A stretch of 14,920 nt of DNA from Ectothiorhodospiraceae bacterium (GTDB taxonomy: Bacteria > Pseudomonadota > Gammaproteobacteria > Thiohalomonadales > Thiohalomonadaceae), in NCBI GenBank assembly GCA_007125455.1, contig SLDE01000104.1, positions 1 to 14,920 of the forward strand, in the 5' to 3' direction. The notes below the pieces were generated by a model, which saw nothing but the letters and a program-made list of their open reading frames with translations, was not told where the DNA came from and did no database searches. Both the position numbers and the translations under genes were made by a program. Shown piece after piece: positions 1 through 6,118 of this stretch (the first letter of the stretch is position 1; every line of letters starts with the position of its first letter).

Positions 1-361
1 ATCGTTTAAGGAAGCGGTTTTGAGCTTGGAAGTGACGCCGCAAATCACCCCAGACGATAGAATCTCGATGAACCTTAATATCAATAAGGACAGTGTCGGT
101 GAAATCTATGCCGGTGTGCCCTCGATTGATACACGTTCCGTAGAGACACAGGTACTGGTAGATAACGGTGAGACGGTGGTGCTGGGCGGGATCTATGAAC
201 AAGAGAGTGTAACAGGGGCAAGTAAGGTACCGCTGCTGGGCGATATCCCGCTGCTGGGCTATCTATTCAGATCCACCACCCGCAATGAAGCAAAGAGTGA
301 GCTGCTGGTATTCGTCACCCCTCGAATACTCAAGGAAGGCATGTCCACCGGCATGGAGTGA
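1..361 (+). CDS. pilQ: Type IV pilus secretin PilQ, C-terminal end (5' partial)
   Basis: This is the last 119 codons of a secretin, open from base 2, so the true start lies before the window. The fragment opens in frame with SFKEAVLSLEV and carries the hallmarks of the secretin core end: VLVDNGETVVLGGIYEQE, then KVPLLGDIPLLGYLFR, then ELLVFVTPRIL. PilQ is known to form the gated outer-membrane ring through which type IV pili are extruded, and the part seen here is the beta-barrel/lip region. A TTG at base 20 is an internal Leu codon, not the start, because the family motif continues upstream of it. The assignment to PilQ rather than a type II secretin rests on the aroK-aroB genes that follow, the classic pilMNOPQ-aroKB order. 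A strong terminator closes the gene. Confidence 0.93.
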   Translation, partial: SFKEAVLSLEVTPQITPDDRISMNLNINKDSVGEIYAGVPSIDTRSVETQVLVDNGETVVLGGIYEQESVTGASKVPLLGDIPLLGYLFRSTTRNEAKSELLVFVTPRILKEGMSTGME

Positions 362-378
362 TCTTCACGCCGCATGAC

Positions 379-414
379 ACGACGGCACGGGAAACCGTGC
401 CGTCGTTTTTGTTT
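379..414 (+). terminator. Rho-independent terminator after pilQ
   Basis: A perfect 12-bp stem, ACGACGGCACGG paired with CCGTGCCGTCGT, encloses a GAAA tetraloop at 391-394 and is followed by TTTTGTTT at 407-414. The stem is GC-rich, the loop is the stabilising GNRA type and the T-run is directly adjacent, so this has every part of a strong intrinsic terminator. It ends the pil transcript only 21 bases before the aroK start codon. Confidence 0.93.
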
Positions 415-435
415 GTAGAGCGAAAATGGTGAGCT

Positions 436-963
436 GTGAACAACATCATCCTGATAGGCCCGATGGGGGCAGGCAAGAGTACGATTGGACGCCAGTTGTC
501 CAACAGCCTTAAGCTACCGTTCAAGGACAGTGACCATGAAATCGTGGCGCGCACCGGTGCCAGCATCCCGCTGATCTTTGAGATCGAAGGCGAGGAGGGG
601 TTTCGCAAGCGTGAGACGACGATGTTGGCGGAGCTTAGCGCCCTGGATGGTGTGATACTTGCCACCGGTGGTGGCGCGGTGCTGAAGCCGGAAAACCGGC
701 AGATGCTGAGCTCCAGGGGGGTCGTGATCTACCTGTACGCCACATTGGATCAACTATTTCAGCGCACCAGCAAGGATCGTAATCGCCCATTACTTCAAAC
801 GGAGAATCCCCGTGCGCGGCTGGAAGAGATCATGGCCGAGCGTGACCCGATCTACCGGGATTTGGCCGATTTGGTGATCCATACCGATGATCGCTCGGTG
901 CGTAGTGTGGTAAAGGAGATCGTGGTCAGGCTGCAAAACCTCGATAAATTTCGCGGTGCCTGA
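436..963 (+). CDS. aroK: Shikimate kinase I
   Basis: AroK phosphorylates shikimate at the 3-OH with ATP, the fifth step of the shikimate pathway, in the cytoplasm. The 175-aa product has the family's usual length. It shows the Walker A loop GPMGAGKST at residues 8-16, the acidic pair D31/D33 and R57 in the shikimate-binding region, the GGG of TGGGAV at 78-80, the LID arginine in RNRPLL (R117), and R136 in the ERDPIY motif. All expected key residues are present. The start is GTG, preceded by GGTGAG at 429-433. An ATG at 426 is in another frame and does not read into the kinase. The gene follows a strong terminator, so it needs its own promoter (perhaps inside pilQ) or read-through. It is followed by aroB after 54 bases. 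Confidence 0.96.
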   Translation: MNNIILIGPMGAGKSTIGRQLSNSLKLPFKDSDHEIVARTGASIPLIFEIEGEEGFRKRETTMLAELSALDGVILATGGGAVLKPENRQMLSSRGVVIYLYATLDQLFQRTSKDRNRPLLQTENPRARLEEIMAERDPIYRDLADLVIHTDDRSVRSVVKEIVVRLQNLDKFRGA

Positions 964-988
964 CGAGATTGCTGCATTCGGGTATATT
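960..988 (+). promoter_or_regulatory. Candidate sigma70 promoter for aroB
   Basis: CTGACG at 960-965 (4 of 6 to the -35 consensus) and TATATT at 983-988 (5 of 6 to the -10) are separated by 17 bases. The -35 overlaps the aroK stop codon. Transcription would begin near 995, giving a leader of about 22 bases before aroB. Short matches of this kind occur by chance, so this is a candidate only. aroB may also be co-transcribed with aroK. Confidence 0.4.
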
Positions 989-1017
989 AAGCGTATCGCC
1001 CATACCTGAATGACGTC

Positions 1018-2121
1018 ATGAAAACACTGCATGTTGAATTGGGGGCGCGTAGCTACCCCATCCACATTGGTCCCGATCTGTTGGGCCAGCAAGCGCTTGT
1101 GCGCCCACATGTGCGTGGGCGTCAGGTGATGATCGTCAGCAACGAGACGGTTGCCCCCCTCTATCTGGAGAAGACCCGCGCCACCTTTGCGGACTATCAG
1201 TGCGAGCAGGTGATCCTGCCCGACGGTGAGCAATACAAGACACTGGAGGTCTGGAACCGGATCTTCGATGCCCTGCTTACCCAGCGCTTTGATCGCAGCT
1301 GCACTCTGGTGGCACTGGGCGGCGGGGTGATTGGCGACATGACCGGCTTTGCCGCTGCCAGCTATCAGCGTGGGGTGGACTTTATTCAGATCCCCACTAC
1401 GTTGCTCTCCCAGGTGGACTCCTCGGTCGGTGGTAAGACCGGGGTCAACCACCCGTTGGGCAAGAACATGATCGGGGCGTTTCACCAGCCGCGCCTGGTA
1501 CTGGCCGATACCAGTACCTTGAACACTTTGGATGACCGCCAGCTCGCGGCGGGGATCGCCGAGGTGATCAAATACGGTCTGATCAACGATATGGCATTCT
1601 TCCGCTGGCTGGAGGAGCACATGGATGCCTTGCTGGCACGTGATGCGCAGGCGCTGAGCCATGCGATTGAGCGATCCTGTCAGGACAAGGCGACCATCGT
1701 CGCCGCCGATGAGAGGGAGAGCGGCCAGCGCGCCCTACTCAACCTAGGCCATACCTTTGGTCATGCCATCGAGACCGGTATGGGTTACGGCGAATGGTTG
1801 CACGGAGAGGCAGTCGGAACCGGGATGGTGCTGGCGGCGGAGCTCTCGCAGCGGATGGGCTGGATCGACGCGGCGGATACCGAGCGTGTCAGGGCGTTGA
1901 TCGCCCGGGCGGGGCTGCCTGTGGTCGCTCCTGACAGGCTTGAAGCCGAGCGTTTCCTGGAACTGATGGCGGTGGATAAAAAGGTGCAGGCCGGGCGCCT
2001 GCGTCTGGTGCTGATGCAGGCACTGGGTCAGTCGGTGATCAGTGACGACTTTACTGCCGAACAGCTCCGCAGCACCCTGGAGCAACACCTTGCCACAGCA
2101 GCGGAGCGATCCCATGCATGA
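1018..2121 (+). CDS. aroB: 3-dehydroquinate synthase
   Basis: AroB converts DAHP to 3-dehydroquinate, the second step of the shikimate pathway, using NAD+ and a divalent metal. The 367-aa product is of normal length. It contains the dinucleotide-binding stretch ALGGGVIGDMTGF (99-111), followed by IPTTLLSQVDSSVGGKTGVN (125-144) and the GKNMIGAFHQP segment. The expected metal ligands are E182 in the AEVIKYG motif, H245 in NLGHTFGHAIE and H262 in LHGEAV. K140 and K149 are the conserved active-site lysines of this region. The ATG at 1018 gives the canonical N-terminus (MKTLHVELGARSYPIHIG), although no strong Shine-Dalgarno is visible before it. The 3' end overlaps the next gene by 8 bases, and GGAG near the end of aroB serves as the ribosome site for that gene. 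Confidence 0.97.
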   Translation: MKTLHVELGARSYPIHIGPDLLGQQALVRPHVRGRQVMIVSNETVAPLYLEKTRATFADYQCEQVILPDGEQYKTLEVWNRIFDALLTQRFDRSCTLVALGGGVIGDMTGFAAASYQRGVDFIQIPTTLLSQVDSSVGGKTGVNHPLGKNMIGAFHQPRLVLADTSTLNTLDDRQLAAGIAEVIKYGLINDMAFFRWLEEHMDALLARDAQALSHAIERSCQDKATIVAADERESGQRALLNLGHTFGHAIETGMGYGEWLHGEAVGTGMVLAAELSQRMGWIDAADTERVRALIARAGLPVVAPDRLEAERFLELMAVDKKVQAGRLRLVLMQALGQSVISDDFTAEQLRSTLEQHLATAAERSHA

Positions 2122-3268
2122 GGGGCTGGCAGCTTTCGCCTGTGGCGAGCACAACAGCCGTGGCAGGCAGGTAAACGAAGACGCACCGGCCTATCGCAGT
2201 GAATTTCAGCGCGATCGGGATCGCATCGTCCACTCCTCGGCGTTTCGGCGGCTGGAGTACAAGACCCAGGTTTTCGTCAACCACGAAGGGGACATGTTTC
2301 GCACCCGCCTGACCCACTCCATCGAAGTGGCGCAGATCTGTCGAGCCATCGCCCGCGCACTGAAGCTGAACGAAGATCTGGCCGAGTCGATCAGCCTTGC
2401 CCACGATCTGGGCCACACCCCCTTCGGTCATGCCGGCCAGGATGCCTTGAACCGCTGCATGAAGGAGTTCGGGGGGTTCGAGCACAACCTGCAATCGCTG
2501 CGGGTGGTGGATGAGCTGGAGCAGCGCTACGCTGAATTTGACGGCCTGAACCTTTGCTTTGAGACCCGCGAGGGGATCCTCAAACATTGTTCCCCACGCG
2601 ACGCGGAACAGTTGGGGGCGTTGGGGGAGCGCTTCCTGCGCAAACAACAGCCTTCACTAGAGGCGCAGATCGCCAACCTGGGCGACGCCATCGCCTACAA
2701 CAACCACGATGTGGACGACGGGCTGCGTTCCGGGCTGATTACCCTGGAGCAACTGCGCGAGCAGCAGCTCTTTGAGGAGCAGTACCTTCAGGTTCGCGAA
2801 CGCTACCCCGACCTGCAGGGGCGCACCCTGACCCACGAGATCATCCGGCGTATGATCAACCGGCAGGTGGTGGATCTGCTCACGACCAGTGAGGAGCGGA
2901 TCAAGCGCGTGGCACCGCAAAACGTGGAAGAGGTACGTGCTCAGCCCGAGCCGCTGATCAGCTTCAGCGCGCAAATGAAGCGACAGCACCAGGCACTCAA
3001 GCGTTTTCTGTACGAAAACCTCTACCGCCACTACCGGGTGCACCGTATGAGCATCAAGGCACAGCGCATGATTAGTGAGCTGTTCACCGCGATGCAGGCA
3101 GACACGCGCCTGATGCCACCCGAGCACCGCGAACGGGCGGGCCAGTTGGAAGCCGAGCTAGGGCCAGCGGGGCGTGCCCGGGCCGTGGCCGATTATGTCG
3201 CCGGCATGACCGACCGCTTCGCCATCCTGGAGTATCGCAAGCTGTTCAGTCCGGGAGAGCTGACATGA
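2114..3268 (+). CDS. dgt: dNTP triphosphohydrolase, dGTPase-like HD-domain protein
   Basis: Members of this family remove triphosphate from dNTPs, giving nucleoside and tripolyphosphate, and influence the dNTP pool. The 384-aa product shows the family's N-terminal motif SRGRQ (15-19) and HSSAFRRLEYKTQVF (40-54). It also has the HD metal site, built from H68 (RLTHSIEV), H97/D98 (LAHDLGHTPFGHAGQ) and the aspartate of GDAIAYNNHDVDDG. EHNLQSLRVV is the typical substrate-site helix. It resembles the widespread 'dGTPase-like' subgroup rather than E. coli Dgt itself, so dGTP specificity is not assured. The ATG at 2114 is chosen because GGAG at 2102-2105 lies at ideal spacing and the protein then starts just before the conserved region. 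A GTG at 2042 would extend it by 24 residues unlike the family. The 8-bp overlap with aroB suggests translational coupling. Confidence 0.93.
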   Translation: MHEGLAAFACGEHNSRGRQVNEDAPAYRSEFQRDRDRIVHSSAFRRLEYKTQVFVNHEGDMFRTRLTHSIEVAQICRAIARALKLNEDLAESISLAHDLGHTPFGHAGQDALNRCMKEFGGFEHNLQSLRVVDELEQRYAEFDGLNLCFETREGILKHCSPRDAEQLGALGERFLRKQQPSLEAQIANLGDAIAYNNHDVDDGLRSGLITLEQLREQQLFEEQYLQVRERYPDLQGRTLTHEIIRRMINRQVVDLLTTSEERIKRVAPQNVEEVRAQPEPLISFSAQMKRQHQALKRFLYENLYRHYRVHRMSIKAQRMISELFTAMQADTRLMPPEHRERAGQLEAELGPAGRARAVADYVAGMTDRFAILEYRKLFSPGELT

Positions 3269-3269
3269 C

Positions 3270-3298
3270 TTTACAGTGGGCGACATACCATATATTGT
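3270..3298 (+). promoter_or_regulatory. Candidate sigma70 promoter upstream of the WGR gene
   Basis: TTTACA at 3270-3275 (5 of 6 to the -35 consensus) is followed after 17 bases by TATTGT at 3293-3298 (4 of 6). It starts just after the stop codon of the dGTPase-like gene and would give a leader of about 95 bases for the WGR/SPOR pair. Sequence similarity is the only evidence. A TATATT at 3291-3296 could serve instead, with a 15-base spacer. Confidence 0.35.
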
Positions 3299-3306
3299 TA
3301 TCAATG

Positions 3307-3320
3307 GTGCCGAAGGGCAC
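3307..3320 (+). other. Small hairpin in the leader of the WGR gene
   Basis: GTGCC at 3307-3311 pairs perfectly with GGCAC at 3316-3320 around a GAAG loop. An alternative pairing of CCGAAGG with the nearby CCTTTGG (one G-T pair) overlaps it, so two folds compete. There is no T-run, so it is not a terminator. The role is unknown. It may only be a leader structure or chance. Confidence 0.3.
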
Positions 3321-3400
3321 AGCCTTTGGTGTCGAGGCAAAGCTGAACAACAACAGGATGACCCGCAGGTCAGCACCTTAATTGGTAACATATCTAGACT

Positions 3401-3655
3401 ATGCGCATCTATTTGCAGGCACCGGCTGGTGATGAACGGCCACCGAGGTTTTATCAACTCTTCCTGCAGGAGGATCTGCTGGGCGGCTGGTCATTAATGA
3501 GAAAATGGGGCTACCAGGGGGGCAGTGTTACGGTGAAGATGGAACATCATGAGTGCCGTGAAGATGCCGATGATGCCCTGATGCGCTACCGTGACGCGCA
3601 GCTCAAGCGAGGCTACCGAGTCGTCTTTGCCGAAGGCGAAGGGGCCCCGCAATGA
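3401..3655 (+). CDS. Small stand-alone WGR-domain protein
   Basis: The 84-aa product is almost wholly a single WGR domain. RFYQLFLQEDLLGGWSLMRKWG (16-37) matches the usual start (aromatic-rich strand, GGW(S/A)L, then W-G), and LKRGYRVVFAE (68-78) matches the K-R-GYR end. Between them lies an acidic helix, EDADDALMRYRDAQ. WGR domains in PARPs bind DNA ends, whereas small bacterial stand-alone forms are common but uncharacterised. Here the arginine that names the motif is replaced by tyrosine (W36-G37-Y38). The ATG at 3401 is the first possible start because an in-frame TAG lies at 3395. It has only a weak ribosome site (GGTAA at 3384-3388, 12 bases away). The stop shares the ATGA of the next gene's start, so the two are probably translationally coupled. 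The domain call is by eye; function is unknown. Confidence 0.8.
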   Translation: MRIYLQAPAGDERPPRFYQLFLQEDLLGGWSLMRKWGYQGGSVTVKMEHHECREDADDALMRYRDAQLKRGYRVVFAEGEGAPQ

Positions 3656-5985
3656 AGTTCAGCTTTGCCCGCCGCTCGACCGCCACGGCCGCACCGAGCT
3701 ACCTGACACACTTCCATCTCAATACCCCTCCCTTTGCCGCCACTGCGGAGGGGGCATTTCTCTATCTTGACCCCGAGCGCCAGCAATCACTGGACATGCT
3801 GCAGCACCTGACCCAGTACAGCGACGAAGTGCTGCTGGTCACAGGGGGCCAGGGGGCCGGCAAATCCACCCTCTGCCGCCAATTCCTGCAACGTAGTGAA
3901 GAGCATTGGCGTAGCTGCCATATCGAGGGCAGCGCCGCCCCCAGTGCCGATGCCTTGTTTGCGCGTCTGGCCCAGTGTTACCGGCTCGACATGACCAGTC
4001 TGCCAGCGGATCAACTGCTCGCCGGGATGCAGGCCCAGCTCAATGCCATGCAAGATCAGCAACTGGCAGTGCTACTGGTGGACGATGCCCAGGCGCTGAG
4101 CGACGACCTGCTGGAGATCGTCCTGCACTTGGCGCAGCTGGAGGGCGAGCAGGGAAAATTGATCCGCCTGATCCTGTTCAGCGAGCCTGAACTGGCCATC
4201 CGTTTGGCCGAGCCGCGCTTTTCCGCGCTCCCCCCCGCTCACCGTATCGAGATGAAGGGTATGGGCGAGCAGGAGACCGCCGCCTACATCGCCCAGCGTC
4301 TCAGCGCTGCCGGTCTGCAAGGGGAGCTTCCGCTGAGTGGGCGGGAGATCCGCCAGATCCACCGTGCCAGTGGCGGTATGCCGGGGCAGATCAATCAGCA
4401 GGCCGACCAGTTTTTACAGCAAAAGACCCGCAGCGGTGGTGCTGTGTTGAACAGCCAGGGCTTCAAGCTTGGCGTGGCGGCGATGGCCATAGCCGGCACC
4501 GTACTGGGTCTGCATGGGCAGGTGTATGAGTATCTGCAGCGTGACAGCGAGGCGCGGGTCAGCACCCCGGAACGTCCGGTAGTACGGCTGAACGAGCAAG
4601 CCCAGCCCTGGGCCGTGGTGATCCGCGACGGTGAACGGATCCAGATCAGCTGCGGCGATGTGGGTGATGGCACCGTGGGCGTGCGCCCCACCTTCAGCAC
4701 CGCTGGGCTGGCCGGTCCGGATATGCGCCCCTTGCTGAGTGCCAGTGTCAGTGATGTGGAGGAACCCACCGTAGCCCCCCCGCAGGTACAACCAGAGCCG
4801 GTGGATGTGGCCGCGCTGGATGAAGAGCTGGCCGCCAGTACCGAGCCTGAGCCTGAACCCGTCACGGTCCCCACCGTGCTGCGTGCGATAGAGCCCGACC
4901 CGATCATCGCCAGCGATGAACCTCAGCGTCTGCTGCTGCGCGGTGAAGGCCTGAGCGCCAATAGCCGTGTGGCACTGAGTCGCGCCGGACAGATCGAGGT
5001 ACTCGAGCGCGATCAGATCGAATACCTGGATCAACAGACCATCGCCCTCACCGTCAATACCGGTAGCGAGTCGGCCGGTTGGGCGGTGCAATTGAGCACC
5101 CCCGATGACCGCCGCTCGAATGTACTGCGTTTTCGTGTGGTGAGTGAGGATCGTCTGCCCGCCGCAGAGCCGGAGACAGTTCAGCCAGAGGAATTGGCAA
5201 CAGCCACGGAGCAGGAGCCACCTCTGCCACTGGTGGCCGACACCGAGGGCGCACAGACAGTAGCCGAAGTACGCAGCGAACCGGTTGCCGACCCCGCCAT
5301 GGAGCAGCGCCCGACCTCGCCCGCGACGCCCCCTGGCGAGCTGCGTGACACCCGATGGCTCAAGGAGCAACCGGCAGACAACCTGACGGTGCAGCTCTTT
5401 GCCACGGCCGAATATGAAAACCTGCAGGCCCTGTTGGCGCGTGAGGATTTTGCCGAACCCCTGGCGCAGTTCATGATGGAGCGCAATGGCCAGCCCCTCT
5501 ATGTGCTGACCCATGGAAGCTACACCAGCCGCAATGCGGCCGAGCGTGCCGCCGCCGCGGTTCCCGCCGGGCTGCAGCCTTGGATACGCAGCATGGCCAG
5601 TGTGCAACAGGTGATGCAGCCTGTGCCCAGCCGTGCGCCGCAAAGCGCCGCTGCCGCCGCAACGACCGACGATGGCCTCTCAGGGGCCAAGGACGATGCC
5701 TGGGTATGGAGCCAGGACCCCGCCCACTACACCATCCAGCTTGCCGCCGCGTCCAGCGAAGGGGCGGTACTTGCCGCAATGCGCGCATTGAACCTTCCCG
5801 GCGAGCGCGTGGTGGTGGAGACCCGCCGAGATGGTCGCCCATGGTACGTACTGAGCTATGGTAGCTTTGCCGATGCCGACGCCGCGCGCGGGACCATCGC
5901 CCGCCTGCCGGAGGCCCTGCGTCGAGCAGGTCCCTGGCCGCGTAGCTTCGCCAGCCTGCAAGACGAGATGGGCAGCGCACGCTGA
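3652..5985 (+). CDS. DamX-like AAA ATPase membrane protein with tandem SPOR domains
   Basis: The 777-aa protein starts with an ExeA/DamX-type AAA ATPase domain. It has Walker A GGQGAGKST at 65-73, Walker B LLVDDAQ at 141-147, and a LILFSEPEL strand near 172-180. A single hydrophobic segment at about 273-288 follows, then a Pro/Glu-rich periplasmic linker. An IPT/TIG-like beta domain lies at about 408-497 (starts IEPDPI, ends RSNVLRFRVV). Two SPOR domains follow, about 577-652 and 690-770. Each is preceded by a tryptophan motif (RWLKEQP and WVWSQDP) and ends in the matching strings RSMASVQ and RSFASLQ. SPOR domains bind denuded septal peptidoglycan, so the protein probably sits in the inner membrane at the division site with its ATPase in the cytoplasm. 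It occupies the damX position after aroKB, but no dam gene follows. The start ATG overlaps the WGR stop. Domain boundaries are my estimates. Confidence 0.85.
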   Translation: MKFSFARRSTATAAPSYLTHFHLNTPPFAATAEGAFLYLDPERQQSLDMLQHLTQYSDEVLLVTGGQGAGKSTLCRQFLQRSEEHWRSCHIEGSAAPSADALFARLAQCYRLDMTSLPADQLLAGMQAQLNAMQDQQLAVLLVDDAQALSDDLLEIVLHLAQLEGEQGKLIRLILFSEPELAIRLAEPRFSALPPAHRIEMKGMGEQETAAYIAQRLSAAGLQGELPLSGREIRQIHRASGGMPGQINQQADQFLQQKTRSGGAVLNSQGFKLGVAAMAIAGTVLGLHGQVYEYLQRDSEARVSTPERPVVRLNEQAQPWAVVIRDGERIQISCGDVGDGTVGVRPTFSTAGLAGPDMRPLLSASVSDVEEPTVAPPQVQPEPVDVAALDEELAASTEPEPEPVTVPTVLRAIEPDPIIASDEPQRLLLRGEGLSANSRVALSRAGQIEVLERDQIEYLDQQTIALTVNTGSESAGWAVQLSTPDDRRSNVLRFRVVSEDRLPAAEPETVQPEELATATEQEPPLPLVADTEGAQTVAEVRSEPVADPAMEQRPTSPATPPGELRDTRWLKEQPADNLTVQLFATAEYENLQALLAREDFAEPLAQFMMERNGQPLYVLTHGSYTSRNAAERAAAAVPAGLQPWIRSMASVQQVMQPVPSRAPQSAAAAATTDDGLSGAKDDAWVWSQDPAHYTIQLAAASSEGAVLAAMRALNLPGERVVVETRRDGRPWYVLSYGSFADADAARGTIARLPEALRRAGPWPRSFASLQDEMGSAR

Positions 5986-6017
5986 TCCATGCCTGCAGCC
6001 CGTTTCGGGCGCGATAA

Positions 6018-6046
6018 TTGAATGAAACCCTCGCTGGCAGTATACT
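6018..6046 (+). promoter_or_regulatory. Likely sigma70 promoter of gltBD
   Basis: TTGAAT at 6018-6023 (4 of 6) and TATACT at 6041-6046 (5 of 6) have the ideal 17-base spacer. They lie in the 133-base gap before gltB, and transcription would start near 6053, giving a leader of about 65 bases. This is the best promoter match in the window. I saw no clear NtrC, Lrp or other known nitrogen-regulator site around it. Confidence 0.6.
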
Positions 6047-6060
6047 GCTTGCCCATTTTG

Positions 6061-6078
6061 CCCGCGAAATAGTGCGGG
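6061..6078 (+). other. Hairpin in the gltB leader
   Basis: CCCGC at 6061-6065 pairs with GCGGG at 6074-6078 around an 8-base loop, inside the predicted untranslated leader. The following GGACCCTTTT holds a CCC (6083-6085 region) that could pair with GGG instead, so alternative folds are possible. There is no proof of a regulatory role. The structure is short. Confidence 0.3.
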
Positions 6079-6118
6079 ACGGACCCTTTTACGCAAACAA
6101 CCAATATGGTTACTGCCT

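Noticed and set aside
790..1662. Minus-strand open frame of 290 codons opposite aroK/aroB
   Set aside because: It spans the aroK-aroB junction and is opposed by two fully convincing enzymes; it is a shadow.
2042..2113. Upstream GTG start for the dGTPase-like gene
   Set aside because: It would overlap aroB by 80 bases and add 24 residues with no family match. The ATG at 2114 has a well-spaced GGAG.
3276..3497. 73-codon plus-strand frame with GTG start after the dGTPase-like gene
   Set aside because: It has no ribosome site, a composition typical of noncoding translation, and overlaps the better supported WGR gene in another frame.
4414..5643. Minus-strand open frame of 409 codons opposite the DamX-like gene
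   Set aside because: The opposite strand encodes recognisable membrane, IPT-like and SPOR parts. The antisense protein is low-complexity His/Gly/Gln-rich and unlike any family I know.
5998..6010. GCCCG-TTT-CGGGC hairpin after the DamX-like gene as a terminator
   Set aside because: The stem has only 5 bp and no T-run follows it, so intrinsic termination is not supported.
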